This document shows, piece by piece, positions 1 to 12,600 of a stretch of DNA of 64,000 bases. The DNA is taken from the NCBI RefSeq assembly GCF_905220415.1, contig NC_059543.1:5270001-5334000 (forward strand), read 5' to 3'. A program made the position numbers and the translations under genes. The first letter of the stretch is position 1; each line of letters begins with the position of its first letter. The stretch is from Colias croceus (Eukaryota; Arthropoda; Insecta; Lepidoptera; Pieridae). The notes under the pieces were generated by a model. That model was not told the origin of the DNA and did no database searches. It was given only the letters and a program-made list of their open reading frames with translations.

Positions 1-578
1 AAAGAAGAATATAGAGTTGTGAATTTGTGGCCGTCATTTGAGGAGAGTACGCTCGTTTTTAGAAGGATCTCATGCCTATCAGTTCGGAAACACCACATCA
101 ATAAAGTTTCTCAAATGTGTTTTGTGCGGTAGGTAAAGGTTATTATTATTTTATATTATATTTGATAGTCTTCTTCTTGTTACTTTTCTAAATTTTGAGA
201 TGATTTGCTATAGCAACATACAATAAAAATTATAAGAAATTTCGTAATGGGATAATATCTCAGTAGGAGCTAACTGTGAAGAAAATATCCAGTTCTAGAA
301 AATTGCTTACACAAGCTTCGAGCTTAACTCGCAATGAGAAAGAAAAACGCCACGGGTCATTTAGTGAAACGATGGCTACCTACATACATTGAACTGAATA
401 TATCTGAGTCAGTATGTTTTATACATGTTACATAAGAACGTAGAAAATAGCATCCTAATCGTAATCAGTTGTAGTGCCGTATATTTTTTTTTTTCAGATA
501 ATCAAATATAATATTCAAATCATTATGATTTATTTTCTGGTTGCGCTAGTTTTTTTGCTACAAAGGAATGGTAGTGAA
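1..578. other. AT-rich non-coding stretch
   Basis: No open frame of useful length, splice-bounded exon or recognisable repeat was found here on either strand. The sequence is AT-rich with homopolymer runs. It ends at the first Helitron insertion. Confidence 0.6.
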
Positions 579-820
579 TCCATACTAATATTATAAATGC
601 GAAAGTAACTCTGTCTGTCTGTCTGTCTGTTACTCAATCACGCCTTAACTACTGAACCAATTTGCATGAAATTTGGTATAGAGATATTTTGATACCCGAG
701 AAAGGACATAGGCTACTTTTTACCCCGGGACATAGGATAAGTTTTATCCCGGAAATCGGGAACGGGAACTATGCGGGTTTTTCTTTGACTGCGCGAGCGA
801 AGCCGCGGGCGGAAAGCTAG
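579..820 (+). mobile_element. Non-autonomous Helitron (Lep1-like), full-length copy
   Basis: The element starts with TC (TCCATACTAATATTATAAAT) and ends with a GC-rich hairpin region (GCGAGCGAAGCCGCGGGC) followed by CTAG. It lies between a host A and a host T, as expected for Helitron insertion. It contains a short TCTG repeat near the 5' end and the stretches 'gacatagg' and 'cgggaactatgcggg' that recur in other copies in this window. There is no coding capacity. Related copies are at 32819, 44378, 46175 and 59026. Confidence 0.85.
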
Positions 821-3190
821 TATAAAATATTTTATGTTTGTTATGATATTTAAAAATATTCGTGCAAATCAAATGAAATAATGTTACTTATCGTAAAGGT
901 ATTCCTTTCGTTTTACAAAGGAATTTCGCTTTTGTACAAAAAAAATCATATTTTTCATACACCAAAATTTCTACACAAAATGATGGGTACCTAGTTAAAT
1001 GAAAAATATGAATAAAGCTTTAAATCGCAAAGCCTTTAAGAATGACTGAAATCGAAAAAGGAATAAAAATGTCTTAAATTTTTAACGAGACAAAGTCTAG
1101 CCTCGTTTTTCTCTGAGTGTTAAGATACATTTCCATGATAACATTATATCAGAGCACATTTTTTAATTCGTCAAAATAATTTTATTAATATAATTATTCC
1201 CTTTTTACTAGAAACTTGTTTATTGAAGAAGATGCTATAAATATAAAGGAAACACAAACAAAAAAAATATATTTTATTTGAATAGATAACTTTTTTAGAA
1301 TTTCTAATACAGCAAATTAGAAATAGTAGGTATTACGTTGTATATCGTTAGTTAGGTAGGTACCTATTACTGTATAAATAAATTATTTTGAACAAAACTC
1401 TAACACATTTAAATTATATTTCAATAACATATTATCCATGATTACTTTTTTCTCACTTTTACTTAGTTTTCTCACTTGTCACCAGTGAACAAGCAACTTT
1501 ATGCAAAAGTTATCTCATAATGGTTACGACGTTGAAAAAAATCTCACAACTTAACCAATCTTCAGATATTGCGCCAACTTCACTCCTGTTATTGCTTTAT
1601 TAAAATAGTTTTATAACAGTCCAGATGGCGTTTTACATTTTTATAAATAGATGTTATAATTATTGTTATACCGATGATACCTTAATTTATTGAAATTGTT
1701 TAAAAAATCGTTAAAAAAAGAGTCCTTGAAGTGAAAAATTTTTGATTATTAGTACCTATACCGATTTTGTCGAAAATATCTCGAAACATTTTATAGTTTT
1801 TTATATACATTCTTCTAGTAAAAAGCATCTCAATTTTATGACAGATGTTAACAATATTTTTTTATAATAATTGAATTAGTGAACAAAACTTACCAAAAAC
1901 ACATTACAGGTAATAAGGGTGTAAGCACAATTCAAACTGTTATTTTAAAATATAAATATGTGCGTATAGTCTTACAAACACACTACTAGACAGATTCCTA
2001 CAATGCACAACTACTTTTTGAAATCTACCTGGGAACGATGTTTTAATAGGTATATCTTTAATAAGTATATCAAAACACAACAATCTCATCAATCGATTTC
2101 ATAGTCTTATTTAATAAAAAGAGAATTTGAAATACGTAGATAAAAGATAGAGTAGAATGCAATAAAATTTTGGTTATGGTTGTAATCATGTAAATTTCAA
2201 ATATTTTTCAACATTGCAATAATAATGTACTGTGTGTGTTAACGATGCCTACGAAAATGTTAATGAGATATTTTGATAGTCTTACTAATCATCTTAGCAA
2301 GCAACTAGAAATTTCATTTTCTAAGATTGACCCTGTATCAGCTATTTCTAGTTTGTAGTTAAGGAGCTTGCTCAAAATAATTGCCGGCATGCTTTTTATT
2401 TCAAGTTATCTTGCAACAATACAAATTATTATTAATAGTACAGTAGGTATCAGTCGTAAGTTTAACTTTAAAAACTTGAAATAATATAATTAATCGCTTC
2501 TAGAAAATCTAAATGCACAAGTTTTGTATTCTTTGAGCTTAGCCGTCTCGCCAAAAATGTAGTGTCATGACTCATGACACTAGCTCACTTTTTTTTTCTT
2601 ACAAAGTTTCTGGATATTTATGTCGCTTGCCAATGGATTAAAGCTGTGCGTGATTCTATAAAAAAATCGGGCCAAAAATTGAATTTTAAAGTTTATGTAA
2701 AGATTCGTAGCCATCTCTTGGAGTAAAATAATTGAATAGGCTAAGGCGTAGGGTGGCTAATGAAAAATCGATTGCATCGCGTGCGTTCATATAACAACAA
2801 AATATCAAGCACGTACTAGAAGCTATTAATATACCATTATTGATATCTGTTTATGATGGATTATTGATTTTATACACAACGTAGCTAAGCGTAAATTTCA
2901 CAACGGCTCGATCTTTTCGGCTAATTATTTCACGTTTTTGTTAAGACACAAGGCAGGTACATACAGAGTCTAATCGTAAATTGGGCTATATGGCAGAACA
3001 ACCGATATTTAATAGGACGGGACGGGATAAGCTCATACAGGAATGGCATTTGCAAGTGTAGGTACTTTATCAGAAAATAATGCATATGTGATGTACTATT
3101 GAAAATATCTTGTAGATTCAAAGTGTATTTAACTAAGTACATATTACATATTAAAATATCATTTTTTATATTGTTTGCTAATTTCGATAA
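821..3190. other. AT-rich non-coding stretch
   Basis: No coding exon or named repeat could be supported. The stretch has poly-A and poly-T runs and scattered stop codons in all frames. Open frames around 2930-3142 resemble no known protein and have AT-driven composition. Confidence 0.55.
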
Positions 3191-3204
3191 GATAGAATTG
3201 CGAG

Positions 3205-3269
3205 AAAGTCACGACTCTACTTATAAATATTATTTTTAGCAATATTTTTAAGTAGAGTCGGTGGCTTTT
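3205..3269. repeat. Fold-back hairpin, 20-bp arms, 9-nt loop
   Basis: Left arm 3212-3231 and right arm 3241-3260 are inverted copies with a single mismatch. The loop is 9 nt (atttttagc). Imperfect pairing continues a few bases outside the arms (aaagtca against tggcttt). The size and shape resemble a microRNA precursor or a very small fold-back element; no expression evidence is available from sequence. Confidence 0.6.
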
Positions 3270-4735
3270 CATCACTCTACTTACTTAGTCACCACAAAAA
3301 ACTGTTCTGTTTTTATCTAGAGAATTGGTGTAAGTCATGAAATTATATTCTCCAGCTTTTTCCCGTTTCTTTGATCAATCATAAAGGAATATAGGCTAAT
3401 AAATATTGAATTCAAATATCAATACAATACGAATTAAAAATAAAAATTATAACAGATTTTCAAATCAAATGCAGCTTCGCTCTGAAAGCAAATTCGAGCA
3501 GTGAATAAAATGTGAAATGGATCTAAAAATCAAAGCCCAATGTCGGTTCACTAGAGGAATTTCATATTTTTACATAAAAATTCTCATAATATTCCCTCTT
3601 CCAGTACTTCGTGAAAATTTTAAATCAGTGCGGGAAAAATAATGATTCTAATTGTGTGGGATTTAATAAAATAATGTAAATAAACATTAAATGATTTTAC
3701 TCTATATTCCAATGCACAACTATAAGTTATTTATTTATTCGACTGTCATACGTTGTAAGGCAAGAACAAGACTATAAAGTTGTTCTTTAAGCTTTTTCAT
3801 AGAATAAACGATATCGTATATAAACGATAGCGTGAAATATTAGACTATTGATTACATTATATCACCACAGGAAGACCCACTATTTGTGCTATACAAAGTA
3901 CACCAGACGTTGAATACTTAAAACTATAATTCTACATTGAATCTTTGTCATAATTTGTTAGCATCGATACTATATATTAACGCGAAAAAAGCTACAGACA
4001 GAACATATGAAATACAAGCAGTAAAATATCTTCAACATTTCACGTGCTGTCTCAAAATTTGTTCACTTCGAACCAAACAAATAACTCCTTTAGAAAGTAT
4101 GCTATTGATGAAAAATTGTCACTGAAAATTTCTCAACGGAAATGTTGAGAATACATTTGAAATAAGGAAAAACAATAAAACAGAGCGACTATTGAAGTGC
4201 CTCTTGTGAGTATATTGCAACGCCTCGCTCGAATAACCGTTGAAGATTGTTGATGTTTGTCTTTATTGATTGTTAACGTATTTTAGTTGTTTTAAAATTA
4301 AACTACGTAAAGTCGGTAAAATGTTTTCGTATTGGTGTTATTATGATACCGCAATTTTAAAAGAAGCATTCGATAAAGTATGTTTCATTCTTTTGAAGAA
4401 TTATTATGTGATTCGTAACACTTAACGATAATAAAAATTAAAGGTTATAGGGATTTCTCCAACCAAACTTATAATATCGCAAAAAAATTCGCATACCTTT
4501 AAATAAACTAAAAGTAATAATCTCAGGGCTATATATTATAACGTAATATTATACACATTACATGGATACTAACCACAATAGATCATCTAAAATATGTTAT
4601 ACCGTCGTGTAGATACCGCAGCAAAGAGTGAAAACAAAAAAAAAAGAATAAAAAAAGTGAGCTATTCGAATTGAGTGAAGGATTCTAAATTCGAATCCGA
4701 GTGAATTGCAAAACTCAGAATACGATAGATACGAT
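3270..4735. other. AT-rich non-coding stretch
   Basis: Nothing recognisable. A 62-codon open frame at 3937-4125 has no family resemblance and no splice context. Confidence 0.5.
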
Positions 4736-4739
4736 ACAG

Positions 4740-5200
4740 TTTTCTTTTTTATTATAGTCGGCGCGCTAATACATCACTACCTATACCCACATGTTTGTAT
4801 GACCAGCCAGCAACTTTTTCATAGAATCACACCCCGGACACTCCATACAAAATGATTGTTTTGACAGTCACACTGTAGAGACTGCAAATGTGTGTGTTAA
4901 CGCTTTATGGTTGGCACATTTGTGACTAGCGTAAAAAAAAATTCGCGTTTTTCTGATGAAATACATCCGTAAACAGCACAATATTTAACCATTTTCTACG
5001 AAAAACGATAATCACAAATCCAAAATAATAAAATTACTTTATGTCAATTTGATTAATGTTGTCAATCTTCGTTGCGTTTCGTCTAAGACGTCGTTCGTAT
5101 CGTCCTTGCGGGGAAATGGGTACCATAACATGTCTGATCGTGCGGGGTGAGGTAAGTGTTTAATTTTGGCGGGAGGCGGAGAGTGTCCGTTCTGTAGCGT
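4740..5200. repeat. Possible dispersed repeat, GC-richer island
   Basis: This block is visibly richer in G and C than its surroundings. It contains phrases such as 'cacaccccggacactcc', 'gtgcggggtgaggtaagtg' and 'ggcgggaggcggagagtg' that look like dispersed lepidopteran repeat sequence. I found no second copy in this window and no clear terminal repeats, so the call rests on general resemblance only. There is no coding frame. Confidence 0.3.
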
Positions 5201-5209
5201 TTAGCTACT

Positions 5210-8200
5210 ATTATGTATTCTGTGATAGAATATTCAATTCGAAAAAAAAAGTAATATAATATTATGACTATATTGTACCTGGGTACTATGACGAAACAGT
5301 ATATTTTAACTGCCTTCTATCTCATGACCATAAATACTTTTCTTTACGATTTTTCTAACTTATTCGGAATAGCATAGATCAACAGATTATGACACTTTGA
5401 AAAACTTGCATAAAATTTATTTGTATACTGAAAAGTTATTTACGCCATGAAAGCGATTTTCCCACAGGACTTACGTTCTGAATAGCAAGACTTTTCCCAT
5501 ATTGAAATCCAGCTTGCAGGTTTGCTGACAACAAAACGACTTATACGACTTATACGCACAAAGCTTCAAAACTTCTTCTGGCGGTTCAATAGGATACAAT
5601 GAATTTTAAAAAGAGTATGGATTTTCTATCTTTTATGTGGTTATATTATAGGTGGACTTACGAGTTTTGATACTAAATAGTGTATTAAAAGAATGTAATA
5701 CAATGCAATGATGTATAAATTGTTTCCTAAAATAAGTAGTATGTGTTACAAGTGTACATTATCGTAGTCATTTTTGAAACAAAAACATTAAAAGAGATTA
5801 GATCTGAAAACTTTACTATTTTTTTTTTAGAGTAATACCTACATAATAAGATTAAACTGAAAACTGTCAAAATTTTCAATTCAGATATGTTTTTTTACAA
5901 AACAACCAATTCTGAATTAAAAAATACCAATCCGCAAATAAATCAAGTTTTGGACGTAACAATTTATCCGTCCTACAATTTGACAGGAAAATTTACAATC
6001 AATGCAAACAGTCAGTGAACAGGGAAAAGTAAATTGTATTGTAAACAAACGGTTACCCGACTGGGCCAATGATAGGTTTTTTCCGTGTATTTGAGTACCT
6101 AATACGAGTGTATTTCTTTAGCACTTGATAATAATTATGTGAAAAAAAAATATATAAAAAACAAATTTTAGCGCCAAATTATGTTCTTTATTAACACGCA
6201 CTTATTTAAAAACTATCCAATGCAATTTCGAAACTACGGTCTTAAAAAATAATTACTGAGTTTCATGTAGTTATTTTTAATCATAATCTTTTTATTCTAT
6301 AGCTAACTATTACATGACTCACTCGGCATTACAGAAGATGACGAAATCTAGTCCAAATTAAGAATATGGTCATAAGTTAAAACTAAGGTTAAAACAGATA
6401 ACAAATCTAATCTTGGACACTAATTGCTATTAATAGCTATAATCTTTCCATATTATATAATATATCTTATCTTATCCTAATTATGAACATCAATATAAAA
6501 TAATATGGTGATGTTGGTGACTTGACAATATTATGATTATTTCATAGCATTCTAATGTCGTTCCTAGACGATAATGCAGCTTGACATGCGTTACGTGGTG
6601 TGATTCATGTATGACCAATGATCATATGAATGACAAACTACGTTCTGGCAGCTGAATACTGATAAAGCTTTCAATTTTCTATACTGTAAGTTATACTGAC
6701 ATGCAGCATGATTGTTTAAATTAGTTACTGTCATGGAAAAACTTAGAACGTCTCAACTCAGGCTGGACGCGAACTGTATAAAAGTGCATGATTTGATATT
6801 TTTAGACGCTCATGCAGCACGACAATTCGCCTTAACACGTGTCATGCTTGTATTACCGTCTAGGGACTACTAAAACGTACTTCATTACTTGGTTTATCCA
6901 CATAGAAACTAGATAAAAATCTTAAAATACGTTCTTTTTATACACATAAAATGCTAACTAAGATTTTTAATAAACGTAGTATACAAGCACGTCAAATTGA
7001 AAGCTCTAGAGCGCTGTAAACATTTTACGCTAAAAATGTGCACTCCGTGTATTTTGGAGAACGGCCTAAATCAGGCTATATTGTGCTAACATACATTTAT
7101 ATTCCATTCACAGCATTCAAGGCAGACGAGAGATAAGTCCCAGACGGAGTCGGAACGCTGAACAAGACAGACGGGTTCCGTCAGTGGCCTTTATAATAAA
7201 GTGTATGTAGATTGTATATAACTATTATGGTAGTCATTATGTATGTACATTGTACATACTATATTATAAAAATTCTTGGGATTATCGGCTTATAAAATTG
7301 TACCTAAATATTTACCTAAAATTATTGACTTCATGCTTCTTTAAGTAATATTTTCAGACGTTGAAAGGTTCCCATCATATTTAAGCATAGTTGACACTCA
7401 CCTAAGAACTATTGTTCTGTAACTTTCTAAAAGATACATAATCTGCGAACTACGTAGAAAAATTGCTTATAAATATTCTAAAATCATGCGCAAATGTTCA
7501 ATGTCTTTATCGAACTTTTATTAAACCTTCGATTCATAAGTACATCAATAGATTCGAGTTATAAATCGGTAGCGACGAAAGCCACAAAGACATTTGCAAT
7601 TTAATGGCCATATTATCATAATCGATGGACGATATTGCTTTGCTATCGTTTTTTCTTTTCTTTCTTCACATCCATTATTTTTGCGATAAGCATCTCGTTT
7701 AATTTTTAACAGATGAATAGTTATTGAGGTTTCTAACTGAACTATTTTTCTAAGAATACAAGTCTTCAGAACTATATTTTAAATATTGTAAGAACAAAAA
7801 GGTCTTAACGCATTCTCTAACAAACTTTGTGAAAAACAGCAGGTATCTTTTTCATAATATTAAAGGCAATTATTTCATTCTGTTAACGTTGATATAAGAT
7901 AGACAGACTAAATTAAATATTTCTTAAATTATAAAAATTATAAATCCGTATAAATTGCAACCATTAAAAATAGGTAAGTGAAATTTTTATGATAAATTTA
8001 ACGCAAAGCGCGGTTACGGTCAGAGATACAAGTAGGGAATACTTCAACTTCCAACACTTAACGTTTTAATTCCTACTTTTAATTAGCTTTTCCATAATAA
8101 ATATGAAATTCCGCTTTATAAATATACAGATAATAATAATGTTGGAAGACTAGAGTACTAATATGCGTTTGAGAACATTTACTTTTTAATTAATCAATGT

Positions 8201-9484
8201 ACCTAAAAATGACAACTGGAGAGGTTTTGGGTTCGATTTTGATAAAGTAGTTTTGGCTTTTAGCCGACCAATTGTTTAGGTTTATGAAAGCCTTTCATGC
8301 TCGTGCCTTGCTATAGACAAATGTCACACCTGCGACTACGAAAGACTAGCAATACGTAACAATTAATAGTATTAAATTTTTATGCCCAAATATTAACAAC
8401 TATCTCAGGACTCAGGAGATGGTTTCAACGTAAATGATTCTTACCCAGGTAATCTGAGTAGGATAAAGCATTCGTAAGAAGCAATGCCAAATCTATTTTC
8501 ACAATTTAAGTAACTTTTCATCACCACTATCAGGGACAAACTAATGTTCTTTACAGTGTCGAAATCCATTCAGTAGATAATTATTACAAAAACAAACATA
8601 AAATTTTCTCAAAATGATAAATTTACTTTATGTCTATCGCAGCAGTAATAAAAATACTTATTTTAAATAATTTTAGCGAAAACAGTCGCGAAGAGGTAAT
8701 TTTTCATTCGCACACTTCAAAGGACATTACTCTTTGATCGAAAATAGAAAGGAGAGAAATTTATTACCTGCTGTATTTATCGTGTCTACATACCCACTGA
8801 AAGCTTTTTATTTTGCTTTTAGTGAGAATTGAAAGATATTTATGTTCGTCACGGTCTTATAAATAAAATATGGCTAGTCCCATTTTAAAGTGATTGAATT
8901 TTAAACAAATGTTTGCCCTGTTTTAATATTCTAACAGACCGTTCAAAAATCTATATTGATTAAAATGAATCTGCCTTTTAAGGCGTTTTTAGTTTGTATA
9001 TATTTTTAGCTTTATTTTTCATACACTACATTGTATTAGGTACCTGTTTATGGAAGTTAAATGGTATGTAGAATTCAACATACAGTTTGTGCAATCAAAC
9101 AAACTTCACATGAGATTCAAACGTGCTTGCTTAAGTCAGAGGAAGGCAATAGACACTAGTGTTTATTCGCCTGATATGGACAAACAATGCTTCCCACTTT
9201 GAAAGCAATTTGTGTTTATTTTAATACAAAGGGAAGCAGAAATTGGGTAACAGAATTTTATGGGTATATTTTTCTCCTTTAAATTTTATGTAGATATCCG
9301 TTGTTTTAATACAAAATCTGCACAAGTAAAGGCATAAAATCCAAATTTTGAATAGCTTCTTTAAATGTTCAACCTGGTAAAAGTACTCATATTGGATTAG
9401 ATAATATTATAATTATAGGTGCAATAAAAAACAAAAACAGCGTTCGTATTTTTGATTACATTTTATTATGTAATAATAGAAAGT
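5210..9484. other. AT-rich intergenic region downstream of the P450 gene
   Basis: About 4 kb without a supported gene. The only compositional change is a short GC-richer segment around 7116-7190, preceded by an acceptor-like 'ttatattccattcacag', reported under findings. Otherwise there are homopolymer runs and stop-rich frames. Confidence 0.5.
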
Positions 9485-9490
9485 TTTATT
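9485..9490 (-). terminator. Poly(A) signal AATAAA of the P450 gene
   Basis: Reading the minus strand, AATAAA lies about 160 bp after the P450 stop codon at 9652-9654. It is a plausible cleavage and polyadenylation signal; the exact cleavage site cannot be seen. Confidence 0.55.
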
Positions 9491-9651
9491 TACACCAATT
9501 AAATAAAGAAGGAAAGAAATAAATAATAACAGCATTCTAAGATTCCAATGCTGTCAATCAATGGCCAAAATCCAAACGTGATTTTGGTTTCAGATTGTCT
9601 AAAATAAAATATGACATGACAGGAATCCTCTGTATCAAATTTAAATTAAAA

Positions 9652-12600
9652 TTATCGCTTCTCCAAACTTATTTCATAGCCATCCCTATCTCTAAGCATA
9701 ATGGAAAATGTACTATTTATTTTAGGAACATCACTATCTTCCCTTTCGCCTACTACTTTATATCGCCGTAGAATTGTAGCCAACGCTACTTTAATCACTA
9801 TAAATGCAAATTGGTATCCTGAAACAACACAATTAGATTAAAAACTTTGTTTGAGCATACTTATTCTGGTATCGCTCCATACAGACTCGATTAATTTGGT
9901 TTTAGTTTTATAATAACTTTTAAATTCATAATATCTGATGGTAAGACTTTTTTTTCAAAGATGTTCTTTAGTGAAAATAGCGAGCTTTTAAAAGATGCAA
10001 TTTGATAAGCAATATCTTATGGTTGGATAAACTTTTAAAATATTAAATACTAGCTTTCTGCCCGCGTCTTCACCCGCATTCACTTCGCATTAAGTTAAGG
10101 TCTCACACTTTATACTCACCAACACAATTCCGAGGTCCAAGACTAAAGCTAGCTAATAAATTACTGTTAGTTGTAAGAAATCTGTCAGGATCAAAAGAAT
10201 TTGCATTTGGACCCCAATAAGTAGGATCTCGGTTGACTCCCCACACAAAGATAATAATTCCAGTATTATTTGGGAGAGTTGTTCCTGATGCTGTAATAAA
10301 TATTGAAGATAAAATTATTTTTATAACAATTCAATAATAAATACTAGATAATATAGTATAGCATATCATCCTGAAACTGTAAGAAAGATTTTATATGCTG
10401 TAAAAAAATATGTCTTAGTACAAACAATACTCTTACGATTTGGCCATGTTTAGTGTATCGTTAAACTAAACAGGGCACACTTTCACCGAATAAATACTGA
10501 ATATTGTAGATATTATCTAGAAACAAGGTTTTATTTCTGTGAAATTATTTTAAAATCTATACTAATAATATTATAAAGCTGAAGAGTTTGTTTGACTGCG
10601 CTAATCTTGGGAACTACTAGTCTGATTTGAAAAATTCTTTCGGAGCCCATTCAACGAGGAAGGCCATATATCATCTCGCTAAGACAAACAGGAGCGGAGC
10701 ACTGTGGGTAAAACCGCGGAGCACAGCTAGTAAAAACATATACCTTAAGACAAACAGTCCAAGAGAACACTTACGTAATGTTATTTCTTTCATAGTCTTC
10801 CTTACAATAATAGGAACTGGTGGAAACATCCGTAGTGATTCTTTGACCACTCTATTGAGATACTTGAGCTCTTTCAAGTCATTCTTGTGCAAGGGTCGGT
10901 CGGAATCACCGAGGACACTTAAAAATCTGAAAAGAAATTGTATCTTACATTAGTACAAACGTTAGTAATGCTTCAATTTCATCAAAATAGTAGGGCCAGT
11001 TTCACAGCTTGCTGATATATGCCTGATAAATAACAATTTGAGATCTTACTAACATTAAAATTATGTATGTTTGTTACTCCTTCACGACTACACTACTGAA
11101 CCGATTTTCATGGAATTGATTGGATTGGATTGGCACACACATAGATAGTAACTTGGATAGTTTTTTAATCCTAAAAATCCCACAGGAACGGGAACTATGC
11201 GGGTTTTCGTTTGACTAAGCGGGTGAAGCTGGCCAAAAAACTAGTAATTTCATAATTTTTTTATTTACAAGCTAAACAAAGAACGTAGTAGTTGTGAAAC
11301 TATATTGTCATGTTCTTACTCAGCATGTATTTTCTCTTGTACGTCTGGATATTTTCCTAATAGTTTCAATATATTGCAAATAGAAATTGCAGATGTATCG
11401 GTTCCAGCTAGCAAAAATAACGTGATTTCGTCTCGTATCTCAACGTCTGTGAGTCCGCTGCCATCGTGGGACGCGCCCTTTAATAGATAGTCGAGGAAGC
11501 ATTGGGTTTGATTTCCACCTAAAATTTAAATTATGCTTAATTCAAGATAAAAATACATATGAGCTAGTGTTTCAAAGTCAGTATCTATCTATAATATTAT
11601 TTTTTATTTTTTCAGGTTAGTTGTTGTTGTTAGATACATATTGTTGCTTATTTGAAATCCTTTTATTTTTGTTTTATTTTACAAACTAAATGATAAAAAT
11701 TATAAACCTAACACTTACTTGAATTTGATACAAACCTGCTTTAGATAAATCATCTGGAGGATGATCCCGTTTGTTCTTTAATATCTAAAAAATAAAAAAT
11801 GAATTTAACTTTATTCTTCTCGCTTACATAGCATAGAATAAATTTTTTTAACTTATTGATTGAATTTGATATTTGTAGTTTAAAGCATTTAAAATGCTTG
11901 CGGTAAGGCAGAATTCGCAGGTTCGAATCCCCGCCTCGTGATCGATTTTTCTATTCTTAAAAAATTAAAGAATGATATTTACAATTTAACTTATTAGAGT
12001 TAGAAAAATACCTAAACTTGTTTTCAATTAAAAACTTTTTAATTAACCAAGCGACGAGGCGTACCGTAAAGGTATTATTAACTAAACAAGTTCAAAACAC
12101 CGAGCTGCACTTCGGAACTTCAATTGGCGATGGAGCTCTTAAAATTGGTTGGATTAAATCTAAATTGGTAGATAACGGTAGCGCATGGCTTGCTCAGTTA
12201 TCAAGAGTTAAAATATAATGAACTATGCAAACTTTAAAAATTTATTTTAAGCGAACGAATTTATTTATGGAAAGCTTATAATAAAATGTATTACTTAGTA
12301 GTGTATACAATGTAATAGTTTAGTGTAGCTTATAGCAAAAGGAATATACATATTAACGCATAATACGCAAACAACAACACTTTTAATAAGAAACTTTCAC
12401 AAAAACCTATTAAACACAATGAAATATAGGTGCTCAAACTCAAACATATTTTTTTTAAACTTCATAACATATTTTACCATTTACCGATTCCGCTGCTTCT
12501 GCTCTAACTTTTAACCCACAATACATTGACTTAGAATTTAGATCATAAAATAATCCAACCAGGAATTCAAGGGCGAAACAGTCGATAACTGGCTCAACTA

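Noticed and set aside
10671..10892. Single open frame carrying the P450 K-helix
   Set aside because: It is exon 8 of the P450 read through its donor into intron 8 and the Helitron, not a separate gene.
12018..12218. 66-codon plus-strand open frame in P450 intron 5
   Set aside because: No family resemblance, no start or splice context, and it lies among repeat fragments.
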